Origin: Gordonia asplenii
Lineage (GTDB): Bacteria; Actinomycetota; Actinomycetes; Mycobacteriales; Mycobacteriaceae
Length of the DNA: 38,231 nt
Direction: 5' to 3'
Assembly (NCBI RefSeq): GCF_012933505.1
Contig: NZ_JABBNB010000045.1
Location: forward strand, 1-38,231
Shown: one piece after another, positions 15,935 to 24,897 of the stretch
Layout of the letters: each line of letters opens with the position of its first letter
Numbering within the stretch: position 1 is the first letter of the stretch
Translations under genes and position numbers: made by a program
The notes under the pieces: generated by a model
What the model was told of the DNA's origin: nothing
Database searches by the model: none
What the model saw: only the letters and a program-made list of their open reading frames with translations

Positions 15935-17965
15935 ATGACGTATCAGCTCGATACGCCCGGCCGGCGCGCCAACGCGCGCAGTGCCCGTCGCACGTCTGCT
16001 TCCCCTGCGCCACGCGGCGCGCTGCAATCCCTCCCCCTCGGCGACCCCACCGGCGGCGCCGACGCCATCGCCTGGCGCAAGCTCGTCGACGGCAAGCAGC
16101 GCTATCCGCGCGTGCACATCGACCGTGCCGCTGTCATCACCATGTCCGACGGCGTGCGCCTGCGCGCGACGATCGTCCGCCCCGCCAATCGCTTCGGACA
16201 GCCCATCACCCGGCCCTACCCGGCGATCGTCAACATCAATCCGTACAACCGCGCAGTCCTCGGCGGCCTCGACAAAACCCTCCACGCACCGGTCCTCGGT
16301 CACGCGATCACCGCGGCGTCGGGCGCCATCGACGGCACCGGCACCGCGCTGGAAGGCGTCACCCAGCTGACCCGCACCGTCGCTGGGGGTGCCCTCGACG
16401 TCTTCGGCATCAACCGCAACTTGGTCCGCAGCGGTTACGTGCAGGTGATCGTCGACGTCCGCGGCACGGGCGCCTCGCAGGGCAAGTGGCAGATCCTCGG
16501 CGGCCGCGAACAGCAGGACTCCGTCGAGATCATCGACTGGGCCGCCACGCAGTCGTGGTCGACCGGCAAGATCGGGCTGGCCGGCTGGTCGTACTCGGCG
16601 ATCAACTCGCTGCAGGCCGCCGACAAGCGCCCCGCAGCGTTGGGCGCGGTCTTCGCGATCGAAGGCTGCGACGACATCGTCCGCGACATCTACATCACCG
16701 GCGGCATGCCGTCGGCGTTCATCCCCGCCTGGCTGTCCACGGTCAACATCCTCAAGTGGGTGCCCAACCCGTCCACGCCGGTCCGCGACCTCGTCCGCGG
16801 CGACACCGTCCGCTGGCTGCGTGACCGCATCAAGTCGCCGATGACCGAAATGCCCTCCCTCGGCTGGGGATTCCTCACCGCCCGCGACGATCGCATCTTC
16901 GACGACCCCTACTTCGACGAGCGCGACCCCAAGGTCGATCAGATCGACGTCCCGACCTTCACCGTCGGCGCCTGGCACGACCTGTTCGGCCACAGCGCCA
17001 CCAACGTCTACAACCATCTGCGGATGGAGCCGGGCCGCAAGCAGGTCATCATCGGCGACGGCTACCACTTCGACGTCGGCTCGGGCTTCGGCGGCAAGTT
17101 CACCCCGCCGCGCCTCGACGTCCTCGAACGCGCCTGGTTCGACCGTTGGCTCAAAGACGAAGACAACGGCGTCGAGCACTACGGCCCGGTCACCATGCTG
17201 CAGCAGGGCGGCGCGTGGACCTCCGGCGAGAGTTTCCCCCGCCCCGGCGTGTCCACTCAGCACGCGTTTCTGACGTCCTCGGCGTCGACGACGGCCCCGC
17301 ACAGTCACTTCGACGGCTCACTGAATCCGACTGCGACGCAGTACTTCTCGTCGCACAGCCTGCGCCCCAACCTGTACGGCTTCGCCTCCCGCGACACCTC
17401 TCAGGTGACTGCGGGCGCCACCATCGCGCTCGGCAAATCGTTCAGCGTCGACGCCCGCATGCAAGAACGTGGCGGCCTCACCTTCACCTCCGCGCCGGTC
17501 GCCGAAGCGGTGTCGATCAGCGGTTCGATGAACCTGCACCTCAACGTGGAAACCTCCGGGAACGAGGGCATCTGGGCGGTGACCGTCAACGACGTCGCCC
17601 CCGACGGCCGCTCGACGGTGCTCACCAACGGGGCGCTGACGGTATCCAATCGGGCCATCGACGAGACGAAGTCGACGTACGACGCTGACGGCAATCTCAT
17701 TGCGGCACACCACTATTTGACCCGCGAGGCCAAACTTCCGGTGCCCGCCGACCGTCCCGTCGAGATCGACGTCGACCTCGTCCCCACCGACGCCATCCTC
17801 GAGGCGGGTCACCGACTGCGTGTCGACGTCTACGCCGCGAGCATCCCGCGCTACCTCACCGTCATACCGGACCTCATCAGGGCGCGCGGACGCCACCAAC
17901 GTCTCGTCCTCGACCCCGACCGCCCCAGCTACCTCACACTGCTGGCCAGCGGACCGGTGGCATAA
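15935..17965 (+). CDS. CocE/NonD family alpha/beta hydrolase (X-Pro dipeptidyl-peptidase S15-like)
   Basis: This 676-aa protein resembles CocE/NonD hydrolases, which cleave esters or peptide-like bonds with a Ser-Asp-His triad. The N-terminal hydrolase domain has the nucleophile S219 in GLAGWSYSA, a likely acid D349 in GAWHDLF and His H378 in GDGYHFD. The C-terminal jelly-roll domain (about 480-676) ends in LEAGHRLRVDVYAASIPRY, the usual X-Pro C-terminal feature. There is no clear signal peptide; the start is Arg-rich. The substrate cannot be told from sequence. Start ATG at 15935 has ACGAGGTGATG upstream. It stands alone and converges with the DoxX-like gene across a hairpin. Confidence 0.88.
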   Translation: MTYQLDTPGRRANARSARRTSASPAPRGALQSLPLGDPTGGADAIAWRKLVDGKQRYPRVHIDRAAVITMSDGVRLRATIVRPANRFGQPITRPYPAIVNINPYNRAVLGGLDKTLHAPVLGHAITAASGAIDGTGTALEGVTQLTRTVAGGALDVFGINRNLVRSGYVQVIVDVRGTGASQGKWQILGGREQQDSVEIIDWAATQSWSTGKIGLAGWSYSAINSLQAADKRPAALGAVFAIEGCDDIVRDIYITGGMPSAFIPAWLSTVNILKWVPNPSTPVRDLVRGDTVRWLRDRIKSPMTEMPSLGWGFLTARDDRIFDDPYFDERDPKVDQIDVPTFTVGAWHDLFGHSATNVYNHLRMEPGRKQVIIGDGYHFDVGSGFGGKFTPPRLDVLERAWFDRWLKDEDNGVEHYGPVTMLQQGGAWTSGESFPRPGVSTQHAFLTSSASTTAPHSHFDGSLNPTATQYFSSHSLRPNLYGFASRDTSQVTAGATIALGKSFSVDARMQERGGLTFTSAPVAEAVSISGSMNLHLNVETSGNEGIWAVTVNDVAPDGRSTVLTNGALTVSNRAIDETKSTYDADGNLIAAHHYLTREAKLPVPADRPVEIDVDLVPTDAILEAGHRLRVDVYAASIPRYLTVIPDLIRARGRHQRLVLDPDRPSYLTLLASGPVA

Positions 17966-17984
17966 CCCAAGCGCACCGCGAACC

Positions 17985-18013
17985 GGCGTCGACTCCCCAG
18001 CGGAGTCGACGCC
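17985..18013. terminator. Hairpin between convergent genes
   Basis: A perfect 12-bp stem (GGCGTCGACTCC with GGAGTCGACGCC) has a 5-nt loop and lies between the ends of the CocE-type hydrolase and the DoxX-like gene. It can serve both strands. There is no U-tract, so its strength as an intrinsic terminator is uncertain. Confidence 0.55.
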
Positions 18014-18021
18014 GCCGGCGT

Positions 18022-18462
18022 CTACGACCCGCTTGCCGGTTGAGTCGACGGCACGACGCGCGGTGTGCTCGGCACGACGTTGGGCTGGGCCGCCTCCGCG
18101 GCCTTCTCGTCACGCGTCTTCTTCGCGTTGGTGCCCAGGTACAGCAGATACACCAGCAGCCCGATGAACCCGAACGTCCGCGTGCGCTTGGCCAGCAGTG
18201 CGGTTCCGACCAGCGTCTCCAACGTGCCGTTGACGGTGACGAACCGGTCGGTCTGCTCGGGGAAGGCGGTGCGGGTCAGCGGCACGAACAGCTTCGGCGC
18301 GGCGAAGTGCAGCAGGCCGGTCCCCGCGAGTCCCGCTCCGGCGATGCGCGTCCACCCGTCGAAGCCCAGCGTCGACGACGGTTCGACCACCCCGTCGAGA
18401 ACTTCCGCCGCCGGCTCATCGCTCGACGCCGTGGACTTGCAGCGGTTGGACAGCACAGACAT
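18022..18462 (-). CDS. DoxX-like small membrane protein
   Basis: This 146-aa protein has hydrophobic segments in a DoxX-like arrangement. IAGAGLAGTGLLHFAAPKLF (about 41-60) comes first, then VNGTLETLVGTALLAKR, then FGFIGLLVYLLYLGTN, which ends in a polar tail. The LLHFAAPKLF and VNGTLE segments are typical of DoxX-type proteins. Some of these are linked to redox balance or quinone handling, but a role here is not known. The C-terminal tail (EKAAEAAQPNVVPSTPR) is disordered and likely cytosolic. It is monocistronic or loosely grouped with the upstream ABC permease. Confidence 0.7.
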   Translation of the reverse strand: MSVLSNRCKSTASSDEPAAEVLDGVVEPSSTLGFDGWTRIAGAGLAGTGLLHFAAPKLFVPLTRTAFPEQTDRFVTVNGTLETLVGTALLAKRTRTFGFIGLLVYLLYLGTNAKKTRDEKAAEAAQPNVVPSTPRVVPSTQPASGS

Positions 18463-18535
18463 ATCTGGGGCCTTTCGTCGGTGAGTTCGGCGTTTCGGAC
18501 GCCGCTGCTTCCACCCTAGTGCCCCGCGGGCACAC

Positions 18536-19291
18536 CTACGCGTCGCGTCGCCGCACCACAGCTATCGCCGCCCCGAACACCAGTGCCGCAAAGACCGCGA
18601 AATACCCGAGCGACACATAGGCATTCCAGTGGTAGGCATCGGCGTCGGGCGCCGCGTTCAAGAAACGTGACCCGTTGCGGAACGGCAGGAACGGCCCCAC
18701 GGCGGGCCCGACCTTGGGCAGCACCGCGAGGATCGACTCGGCGACGAGCATCCACACCAGAATGATCACCACCGCCCCCGCGGTGTGCCGGATCAGCGCG
18801 CCGACTCCCACCCCGACGATCACGCACAGCAGCGCCCAGATCGGTGTACCCCAGATCTGGCGCAGCGCAACGGAATCGCTGAATGAGACGTTGCTCGACG
18901 CCGGGGTCAGCACCGCGGCCACACCGAGGCTGAGCGCCGCGAGCAGCGCGGTCAGCACCGCTGCGAGCGCACCGAACACCACGGCTTTGGCCACCAGCAC
19001 CCGACCCCGCTGCGGCGTCGCCACGAATGTCGTACGGATGGTGCCGAACCGGTACTCACTGGTCACCGCCAGTACCGCCATGATCATCAGCACCACGACG
19101 CCGAATTGATTGAGCCCCAACAGATAGTCGGGCACCCGCAGACCGGTGTCGCCCGCGGCGTTGGCCGCGACCGCGCCGAGCAACGCCGCGATGCCGACCG
19201 ACAGCACCGCCACCACCCCGACACACCAGTACGGCGACCTCGTCGAGGTCAGCTTGATGTACTCGGCGTGCGTCGCCGCGACCAGAGCCAT
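18536..19291 (-). CDS. ABC-2 type transporter permease
   Basis: This 251-aa membrane protein has about six hydrophobic segments, including VGVVAVLSVGIAALLGAVAA, FGVVVLMIMAVLAVTSEY, VVFGALAAVLTALLAALSLG and a last one before the RRRDA end. TSEYRFGTIRTTFVATPQRG after the second segment is typical of ABC-2 permeases that pair with a separate ATPase. No ATPase gene lies next to it, so its partner must be elsewhere. The substrate is unknown. The frame is open further upstream; I chose ATG at 19291 (MALVAATHAEYIK) because AAAGGTGG precedes it and the family starts here. Confidence 0.8.
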   Translation of the reverse strand: MALVAATHAEYIKLTSTRSPYWCVGVVAVLSVGIAALLGAVAANAAGDTGLRVPDYLLGLNQFGVVVLMIMAVLAVTSEYRFGTIRTTFVATPQRGRVLVAKAVVFGALAAVLTALLAALSLGVAAVLTPASSNVSFSDSVALRQIWGTPIWALLCVIVGVGVGALIRHTAGAVVIILVWMLVAESILAVLPKVGPAVGPFLPFRNGSRFLNAAPDADAYHWNAYVSLGYFAVFAALVFGAAIAVVRRRDA

Positions 19292-19351
19292 CTCGACCAC
19301 CTTTCGCTCCTCGCCAGCCACCCTACGGCGTCGAGCACCGCGAACGCGTGA

Positions 19352-19867
19352 TCAACGCACACCCGCATCAGACAACAGCACGCGGTAGGCGAACTCCGCC
19401 TCGGGCCCGAGTACCAACCCGACGAGGGTGATCAGCGTATCGACGAACCCTCGACCGTGGGCCGGTCCGCCGGACGCGTCGAGATGATGTGCGAGCTCAT
19501 GCAGCACCACGAGTTCGCGCAACGCCCACGTTCCGGCGGCGGAATCGGGGATGGCGATCTCCCCGCCGAGCTCGGCGAGACCCGGATGCCCCGACGTCCG
19601 GTATTCGGCCGCCCGATGACCCCGACGCGCACGGACCGTCACCGGCACGTCGGCCCGCTCGAAGGTGCTTCGCACCGACGGCATCGCCAGCACGTCGCCG
19701 ACGTAGCGGGTGATCGAGGCGACCGACGCGAACTTCGCCTCGGCGGGCAGAGTCAGCGTCGTGCCGCCGATGCTGGCCGTGTGCGAGGTGCCCGCACGGT
19801 CGAAGAGGTTGTGCACCAACTTCTCCGCGGCGTAGAAGGCCGCGCGTCCGGTGTCGCGTTCACTCAC
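19352..19867 (-). CDS. TIGR04338-type metallohydrolase
   Basis: This 171-aa protein carries the zinc-protease-like signature HELAH at 123-127 (LVVLHELAHHLD), with a later conserved stretch GPAHGRGFVDTLITL. It matches a small family of mycobacterial-type metallohydrolases that travel with a DUF2786 gene, as here. The biological role is unknown. Its ATG overlaps the stop of the DUF2786 gene by 4 nt (19864-19867), so the two are translated together. Confidence 0.8.
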   Translation of the reverse strand: MSERDTGRAAFYAAEKLVHNLFDRAGTSHTASIGGTTLTLPAEAKFASVASITRYVGDVLAMPSVRSTFERADVPVTVRARRGHRAAEYRTSGHPGLAELGGEIAIPDSAAGTWALRELVVLHELAHHLDASGGPAHGRGFVDTLITLVGLVLGPEAEFAYRVLLSDAGVR

Positions 19868-20691
19868 GCTTCCAGCGCACCCCGGCTGGTCCCGAACTCA
19901 CGGTCGGCGCCGATCTTGGCCCGACGCCCAGCCCGGTCACCCGCCCGTCGGGCGCCCTCGGAATACCCGGCCGACGCACTCGACGACCGCCAGTTCCCGC
20001 GCGCGGTGGACTTCTCCCGATAGAAGTCGCGCACCTCGATCTCCTTGTTACGCAAGGCCAGAGCGGTCGACGCGGAGGTCTTCGGCCCGTCCGCGACCGT
20101 GAGCGCCTCTTCCCGGGCGGCGTCACGGGCGTCGGACAGCCGCAGCCCGATCCGCGCGGCGAACGCCGACTGGAAGTTGAGCCGCGCGGTGATCGGCGAC
20201 AGCTGCGTCTCCTCGACGACCTTGCGGGTGCGCCAGCCATAGTCCCTGGTGACGACGCGCTCGGCGGTCTCGGTCTTGTACGCCCCCGACTTCAGGTACG
20301 CGTCCGACGCCGCGACCATCTGGATCACCAGCGACGTGTAGAGCGCCTCGCAGGTGTCGATGTCGGACTCGAAGCCGTAGGCGAGGACGAAGGTGGAGTT
20401 GTGCGCGACGTCGACCGTCACGTCGTTGGCCGACGCGATGACGGCGAACAACTGCACGTAGGTCTTGAGTCCACGTTTGCGAGCTACGCCGATGGTGATC
20501 TGCCGGGAGACGGGCGTGGTGTTCTTGCGAGCGGCCGGGTCGTGGGCGCGGGCGAGCGCCAGATCGATCGACGCCGCCGTCGCCAACCGCTGAGCCGCCT
20601 GCATGAAGGTCTGGGCCTCATGCTCGTTGTCGGTGCCCTCCGCCTGGCGCAGCAGAGCCGAGATCTTGGAGAGTAGTTTGTCGTCGCGCAT
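19864..20691 (-). CDS. DUF2786 domain protein
   Basis: This 275-aa protein begins MRDDKLLSKISALLRQAEGT, a typical DUF2786 N-terminus, with the helical segment HEAQTFMQAAQRLATAASID next. The middle part (YVQLFAVIASANDVTVDV) and the strongly basic C-terminus (ARRAGDRAGRRAKIGADR) are seen in actinobacterial members. Function is unknown. The frame extends upstream to 20850, but I use the ATG at 20691 because the domain starts there. It forms a two-gene unit with the metallohydrolase. Confidence 0.8.
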   Translation of the reverse strand: MRDDKLLSKISALLRQAEGTDNEHEAQTFMQAAQRLATAASIDLALARAHDPAARKNTTPVSRQITIGVARKRGLKTYVQLFAVIASANDVTVDVAHNSTFVLAYGFESDIDTCEALYTSLVIQMVAASDAYLKSGAYKTETAERVVTRDYGWRTRKVVEETQLSPITARLNFQSAFAARIGLRLSDARDAAREEALTVADGPKTSASTALALRNKEIEVRDFYREKSTARGNWRSSSASAGYSEGARRAGDRAGRRAKIGADREFGTSRGALEA

Positions 20692-20801
20692 GAGTCTTAG
20701 ACTACGAAACCGGCCGTTCGGTTCCATTTTCCCCAAAGAATTTTCCGCGCCCACCGAACTCTGCCGAGAATCTACCGACTGCCGAGCACTATGCCTGGCA
20801 C

Positions 20802-21515
20802 CTATTCTGCGGATGTCTCCGTGCCCGACGCCGCCGCCCCCGCCCGCCAATCACGCAACCCGATCGCGTTGACCCACAGCCGAGTCGCGGTGAACACGAG
20901 CGCCTCCATCCCGGGCCGCACGTCGTCGTCCGCCCACAGGTCGGCGTCCTCGAGGGTGAAATAGTGATACGCCATCCGCGAGACCATCGCCGAGAGCGCA
21001 CTGGCCGCCATCGCCGGTTGCAGGTCCGGGTCGGCCAGGCCGCGCTTCTGCAGGTCCTCGATCCGTTTGGCGTTGCGCCGCATGAACAGTTCGGTGCGCT
21101 CCCGACGTAGCCGCCGGAAGTCGGGATGGGTGGCCGCGACCTGATCGAGCACCACCATCAGCTGCGCGTTGCGCGCGTACGCCTCGAAGTACGCACGGTT
21201 GGCCGCCGCGATCACCTCGGTGGGATCGTCATCGTCCACTTCGACGTGCGGCTCCCCCGGATGCAGCATGTCTTCCTGGGCATCGGCGAGCACCGCCTGC
21301 AGGATCTCCTCCTTGCTGGCGAAATAGGTGTAGAACGATCCCGCGGCGACATTGGCCTGCCCGGTGATGTCGATGAGCCTCGACTCACCGAAACCGTCGC
21401 GCTCGAAGATCACGCGGGCGGCGGCCACCAGCGCCGCGCGGGTACGTTCCCCGCGCGGCGTCAGTGGTTTGGCGCCGGTCGCATTCGTGGTCGCTCCGGT
21501 GACGTTCCCGGTCAC
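20802..21515 (-). CDS. TetR family transcriptional regulator
   Basis: This 237-aa protein has a TetR helix-turn-helix at about residues 18-64 (RGERTRAALVAAARVIFER ... AGSFYTYFASKEEIL). The C-terminal ligand domain contains AYFEAYARNAQLMVVLDQVA, typical of regulators of fatty-acid or lipid catabolism in this order. It probably controls the adjacent kinase/acyl-CoA dehydrogenase operon, 10 nt upstream on the same strand. The start is most likely GTG at 21515; another GTG lies 12 nt further in. The longer open frame upstream shadows the kinase gene. Confidence 0.85.
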   Translation of the reverse strand: MTGNVTGATTNATGAKPLTPRGERTRAALVAAARVIFERDGFGESRLIDITGQANVAAGSFYTYFASKEEILQAVLADAQEDMLHPGEPHVEVDDDDPTEVIAAANRAYFEAYARNAQLMVVLDQVAATHPDFRRLRRERTELFMRRNAKRIEDLQKRGLADPDLQPAMAASALSAMVSRMAYHYFTLEDADLWADDDVRPGMEALVFTATRLWVNAIGLRDWRAGAAASGTETSAE

Positions 21516-21525
21516 TGCGCTCGAC

Positions 21526-22566
21526 CTACCAGCCTGCCTCGGCGGCGACGTCGCGCGCACGTTCGACGAGGCCGTCGACCAGACTCGACGTCGGGACGCC
21601 GGCCGCGGCCGCGTTGGCGGCGACGTCGGTGACCCGCCGCACGATGCCCTCGGCGATGATTGCGATCTTCCACAATCCCAGGCAGTGCCAGTAGAGCAAC
21701 GACTCCGGCGAGCGCCCGGTGGCGTCGAGGTAGCGCTTCGACAGTTCCGCGCGGGTCGGAAGGCCGGCGGGCATGACCTCGGCCGTACCGATGGCCGTCT
21801 CCCCCGGCTCCACCCAGTAGGCCAGCACACTGCCCATGTCGGCGAGCGGATCACCCAGCGTGGACAGTTCCCAGTCGAGCACCGCCCGGATCTCGGCGTC
21901 GTCGCCGATGATCACGTTGCGGATGTGGAAGTCGCCGTGGACCAGCGAAATCGATTGGTGCTCAGGAATATTCGCGCCCAGCCGGGCGGTCAGGTCATCC
22001 AGCGCCGGGAGTTCGCGGGTCTTCGACGCCTCCCACTGAGCCGACCACCGCTTGAGCTGCCGCTGGGCATACGGTTTGTGGCTCGCCAGATCCGACAGTC
22101 CCGCGTCGTCGAGGTTCACGTCGTGGATCGCAACCAGTGCCGTGACCATGTTGACGCCGACGTCGTGGCGCTGCGCCTCGGGCAATTCCTCAACGGCCGC
22201 AACGTCGTTGAGCACTTTCCCGTCGACGTTCTCCATCAGGACCAGCGGCACCGGGGCGACGTCGGCGTCGTCGCACACGCCGATGATCGTCGGTACCGGA
22301 ACGGCCGACGGGCCGAGCGCGGACATGATCCGCGCCTCCCGCACGACGTCGTGCGCGGACGCCAACAGGTGGCCCTGCGGTGGGCGCCGGAGCACCAGGC
22401 TGGGCCCGCTTTCGCCGGCCAGCCGATACGTCAGGTTCGACTGACCCTGTCCGACGCGGGTTGCGGTCACCGGCCCGGTGAAGTGAACTCCTTGTCCGCC
22501 AAGCCAATTGAGCAGGCCGGCGGAGTCGACGTCGGGGATGGACAGATCGCCGGCGGCTCCGGTCAT
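21526..22566 (-). CDS. Phosphotransferase family protein (APH/choline-kinase fold, FadE-linked type)
   Basis: This 346-aa protein has the aminoglycoside-phosphotransferase/kinase fold. It shows a nucleotide-loop region GQGQSNLTYRL, the Lys-equivalent strand LVLRRPP, the catalytic HGDFHIRNVII (HGDxxxxN) and the metal-binding DWE in AVLDWELSTLGDPLAD. In actinobacteria such proteins sit beside acyl-CoA dehydrogenases and probably phosphorylate a hydroxyl in an acyl or sterol side-chain pathway rather than an antibiotic. Its ATG overlaps the stop of the acyl-CoA dehydrogenase by 4 nt, which supports a joint pathway role. Confidence 0.85.
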   Translation of the reverse strand: MTGAAGDLSIPDVDSAGLLNWLGGQGVHFTGPVTATRVGQGQSNLTYRLAGESGPSLVLRRPPQGHLLASAHDVVREARIMSALGPSAVPVPTIIGVCDDADVAPVPLVLMENVDGKVLNDVAAVEELPEAQRHDVGVNMVTALVAIHDVNLDDAGLSDLASHKPYAQRQLKRWSAQWEASKTRELPALDDLTARLGANIPEHQSISLVHGDFHIRNVIIGDDAEIRAVLDWELSTLGDPLADMGSVLAYWVEPGETAIGTAEVMPAGLPTRAELSKRYLDATGRSPESLLYWHCLGLWKIAIIAEGIVRRVTDVAANAAAAGVPTSSLVDGLVERARDVAAEAGW

Positions 22567-23768
22567 GCGTGCGCCCGCAGTTCGCGTCGGGCGATGGTCC
22601 GCTTGTGCACCTCGTCGGGTCCGTCGGCCAGCCGCAGCGTGCGGATGTGCGCGTAGGCGGAGGCGAGCGGGAAGTCGTCGGTGACACCGCCGCCACCATG
22701 GACCTGGATCGCGCGGTCGAGGATCTTCAGCGCCATCTCCGGAGCGGCGACCTTGATGGCCGCGATTTCCGTTGCGGCTTCCCGGTTTCCGACCGTGTCC
22801 ATCATGTGGGCGGCCTTGAGGCAGAGTAGCCGGACCATCTCGATCTCGATGCGTGCCTCGGCGATCCAGTCCTGGATGTTGCCGCGCGTCGCGAGCGGCT
22901 GACCGAAGGTGACGCGCTCGGTGGCGCGCTTGCACATGAGTTCCAGTGCGCGCTCGGCCATTCCGATGGTGCGCATGCAGTGGTGGATGCGGCCCGGCCC
23001 GAGGCGGGCCTGCGCGATGGCGAAGCCCTCGCCCTCGCCCTTGAGGACGTCCTTGGCGGGGACGCGCACGTCTTCGAAGGTGATCTCGGCGTGGCCCTCC
23101 CGGTCCTGATAACCGAACACCGGCAGGTTACGGACCACGGTGACGCCCGGAGCATCGATCGGGACCACCATCATCGACTGCTGGCGATGCGCCGACGCCT
23201 CGGGATCGGTCTTGCCCATGACGATCAGGACCTTGCAGTTCTGATGCATCGCGTTCGAGGCAAACCACTTGCGGCCGTTGAGGATATAGCTGTCACCGTC
23301 GCGCACCATGCGCAGTTCGATGTTCGACGCGTCCGAGCTCGCCACGGCGGGTTCGGTCATCGCGAACGCCGACGCGATCTCGCCGGCGAGCAGTGGCTTG
23401 AGGTAGAGCTCCTTGTGCTCGTCGGAGCCGAAGAGCTGCAGCACCTCCATGTTCCCGGTGTCGGGGGCGTTACAGTTGCACGCCTCCGGCCCCAGTTCGC
23501 TGCGGCCCATGATCTCGGCGAGCGGCGCGTAGTCGAGGTTCGACAGGCCCGGACCCCAATCGGGGTGCGGGTGGAAGAGATTCCACAGTCCGCGGCTCTT
23601 CGCTTCGGCCTTGAGCTCCTCGAGGATCGGCGGGTGGAAGTGGGGGTTGCCCGACTCGCGCATCTGCTCCTCGTAGACCTTCTCGGCCGGGTAGACATGG
23701 GAGTCCATGAAGTCGAGCAGGTCTTCGCGATAGGCCTTGCTCCGGTCGGAAAACTCTGGAATTGTCAC
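22563..23768 (-). CDS. Acyl-CoA dehydrogenase
   Basis: This 401-aa flavoprotein oxidises acyl-CoA thioesters to enoyl-CoA. The helical N-domain begins MTIPEFSDRSKAYREDLLDF. The FAD/substrate strands include AFAMTEPAVASSDASNIE and LNGRKWFASNA. The C-domain has RTIGMAERALELMCKRATER and IQVHGGGGVTDDFPLASAY, as in the longer-chain FadE types. It is 4-nt coupled to the kinase gene and lies near an SDR gene and a TetR regulator, pointing to a fatty-acid or branched-acid degradation unit. Substrate is not predictable. Confidence 0.92.
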   Translation of the reverse strand: MTIPEFSDRSKAYREDLLDFMDSHVYPAEKVYEEQMRESGNPHFHPPILEELKAEAKSRGLWNLFHPHPDWGPGLSNLDYAPLAEIMGRSELGPEACNCNAPDTGNMEVLQLFGSDEHKELYLKPLLAGEIASAFAMTEPAVASSDASNIELRMVRDGDSYILNGRKWFASNAMHQNCKVLIVMGKTDPEASAHRQQSMMVVPIDAPGVTVVRNLPVFGYQDREGHAEITFEDVRVPAKDVLKGEGEGFAIAQARLGPGRIHHCMRTIGMAERALELMCKRATERVTFGQPLATRGNIQDWIAEARIEIEMVRLLCLKAAHMMDTVGNREAATEIAAIKVAAPEMALKILDRAIQVHGGGGVTDDFPLASAYAHIRTLRLADGPDEVHKRTIARRELRAHA

Positions 23769-23850
23769 GGATCCTCCTGTGGGGGTTGGGGTTTGATTGA
23801 AAGTCGGTGATCGTCGACGCCGTCGGCAAAGTGCGGCGCCAACCTCGCTG

Positions 23851-23892
23851 CCCGAGTGTCGAAACGAGGCACGAGCTTCGGTGTAACGAGGG
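23851..23892 (+). repeat. Dispersed intergenic repeat, long form
   Basis: The segment CCCGAGTGTCGAAACGAGG continues as CACGAGCTTCGGTGTAACGA. The same 40-nt form recurs at 38096-38138 with two or three differences. Shorter 22-nt cores cluster near the right end of the window. It sits in the gap between the acyl-CoA dehydrogenase and the SDR gene. This looks like a REP-type dispersed element. Confidence 0.7.
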
Positions 23893-23918
23893 GTATGTGC
23901 TCGACGCCGGGCCGTGCG

Positions 23919-24743
23919 TCAGCCGTTGACGGCGTCGAGCAGGCTCTTCTGGTAGCGACGCATGCCGGATAGCCAGCGGTCGTAGTCGGCGCCTTTGTGC
24001 CGGTACATGTCGAGCACCTCGGGGTGCGGCAGGATCAGGAAGCGTTCGTCGGCGATGGCGGCGAGCACGTCGTCGGCGACCTGCTCGGGGGTGAGTACCC
24101 GACCCGCGGTTTCGACGGCACTCTGCATGAGCTTGCCGATGGCGTCTTCGGCGCCTTCGTCGGGGTGCAGGAGCTTGGTGTCGACACCCATCGGGCACAG
24201 GCAGCTGGTACGAATCCCTTTGTCGCCGTATGTGATCGACATCCATTCGGCGAAGCCGACGGCGGCATGCTTGGTCACCGAGTAACCGGCCGACCCGATC
24301 TGCGTCAGCAGTCCCGCGGCCGACGCGGTGGAGACGAAGTAGCCTTCGCCGCGTTCCTCCCAGGCAGGCACCAGCGCGCGGGCGGCGCGGACATGCGCGA
24401 GGAGGTTGATGTCGATGACCTGATCCCACTGCTCGTCGGAGAGGTCGAGGCCCGGCGCGCCCCCGATGCCCGCGTTCGCGAAGTACAGGGCAACAGGACC
24501 GAAAGTGCTCTCCGCCTGGGCGATCCACTCGGCGATGGTGGCCGAGTCGGACGCATCGCCGCCGGCCGACGCCACGGTCCCGGGATGGGCGGCGTTGATC
24601 TCCTCGGCGGTCGCGGCGACGCGGTCGGCGTCCAGATCGACGATCAGCACCTTGGCGTCGGCGGCCACCAGGCGTCGCGCGATCGCCGCGCCGATTCCGC
24701 CCGCTCCACCGGTCACAATGGCAACTTTGCCTGCTACATCCAC
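23919..24743 (-). CDS. Short-chain dehydrogenase/reductase
   Basis: This 274-aa protein is a classical SDR. The NAD(P)-binding TGGAGGIG is at residues 11-18, the Asp-containing strand VLIVDLDADR follows (suggesting NAD+ preference), and the catalytic Tyr-Lys is in YSVTKHAAVGFAEW with the Ser in STASAAG. The start GTG at 24743 (VDVAGKVAIVTGG) has GAAGGGGCG upstream; the frame is open beyond but lacks a better site. It lies on the same strand as the acyl-CoA dehydrogenase, 150 nt away across a dispersed repeat, so it may be a separate transcript. It may act on a hydroxyacyl or alcohol intermediate. Confidence 0.88.
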   Translation of the reverse strand: MDVAGKVAIVTGGAGGIGAAIARRLVAADAKVLIVDLDADRVAATAEEINAAHPGTVASAGGDASDSATIAEWIAQAESTFGPVALYFANAGIGGAPGLDLSDEQWDQVIDINLLAHVRAARALVPAWEERGEGYFVSTASAAGLLTQIGSAGYSVTKHAAVGFAEWMSITYGDKGIRTSCLCPMGVDTKLLHPDEGAEDAIGKLMQSAVETAGRVLTPEQVADDVLAAIADERFLILPHPEVLDMYRHKGADYDRWLSGMRRYQKSLLDAVNG

Positions 24744-24897
24744 TACTCGCCCCTTCGCCAGTCGTTGCGTACGAAGAGGACTGTACTTGAAACCGGCTTC
24801 AACTTCGAGTCCTTCGCGAAAATCCACCTGGTTCCCTCGCAGTCACCTCGTCAAATCACGAGGTGGATGCGAGTGGACGAGGCGAATTTTCGGACGT

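Noticed and set aside
15878..17308. 476-codon minus-strand frame opposite the CocE-type hydrolase
   Set aside because: Shadow frame of a high-GC gene with no recognisable motif.
21526..22566. Aminoglycoside-resistance kinase
   Set aside because: The fold is shared, but coupling to an acyl-CoA dehydrogenase and a TetR regulator points to lipid metabolism rather than drug resistance.
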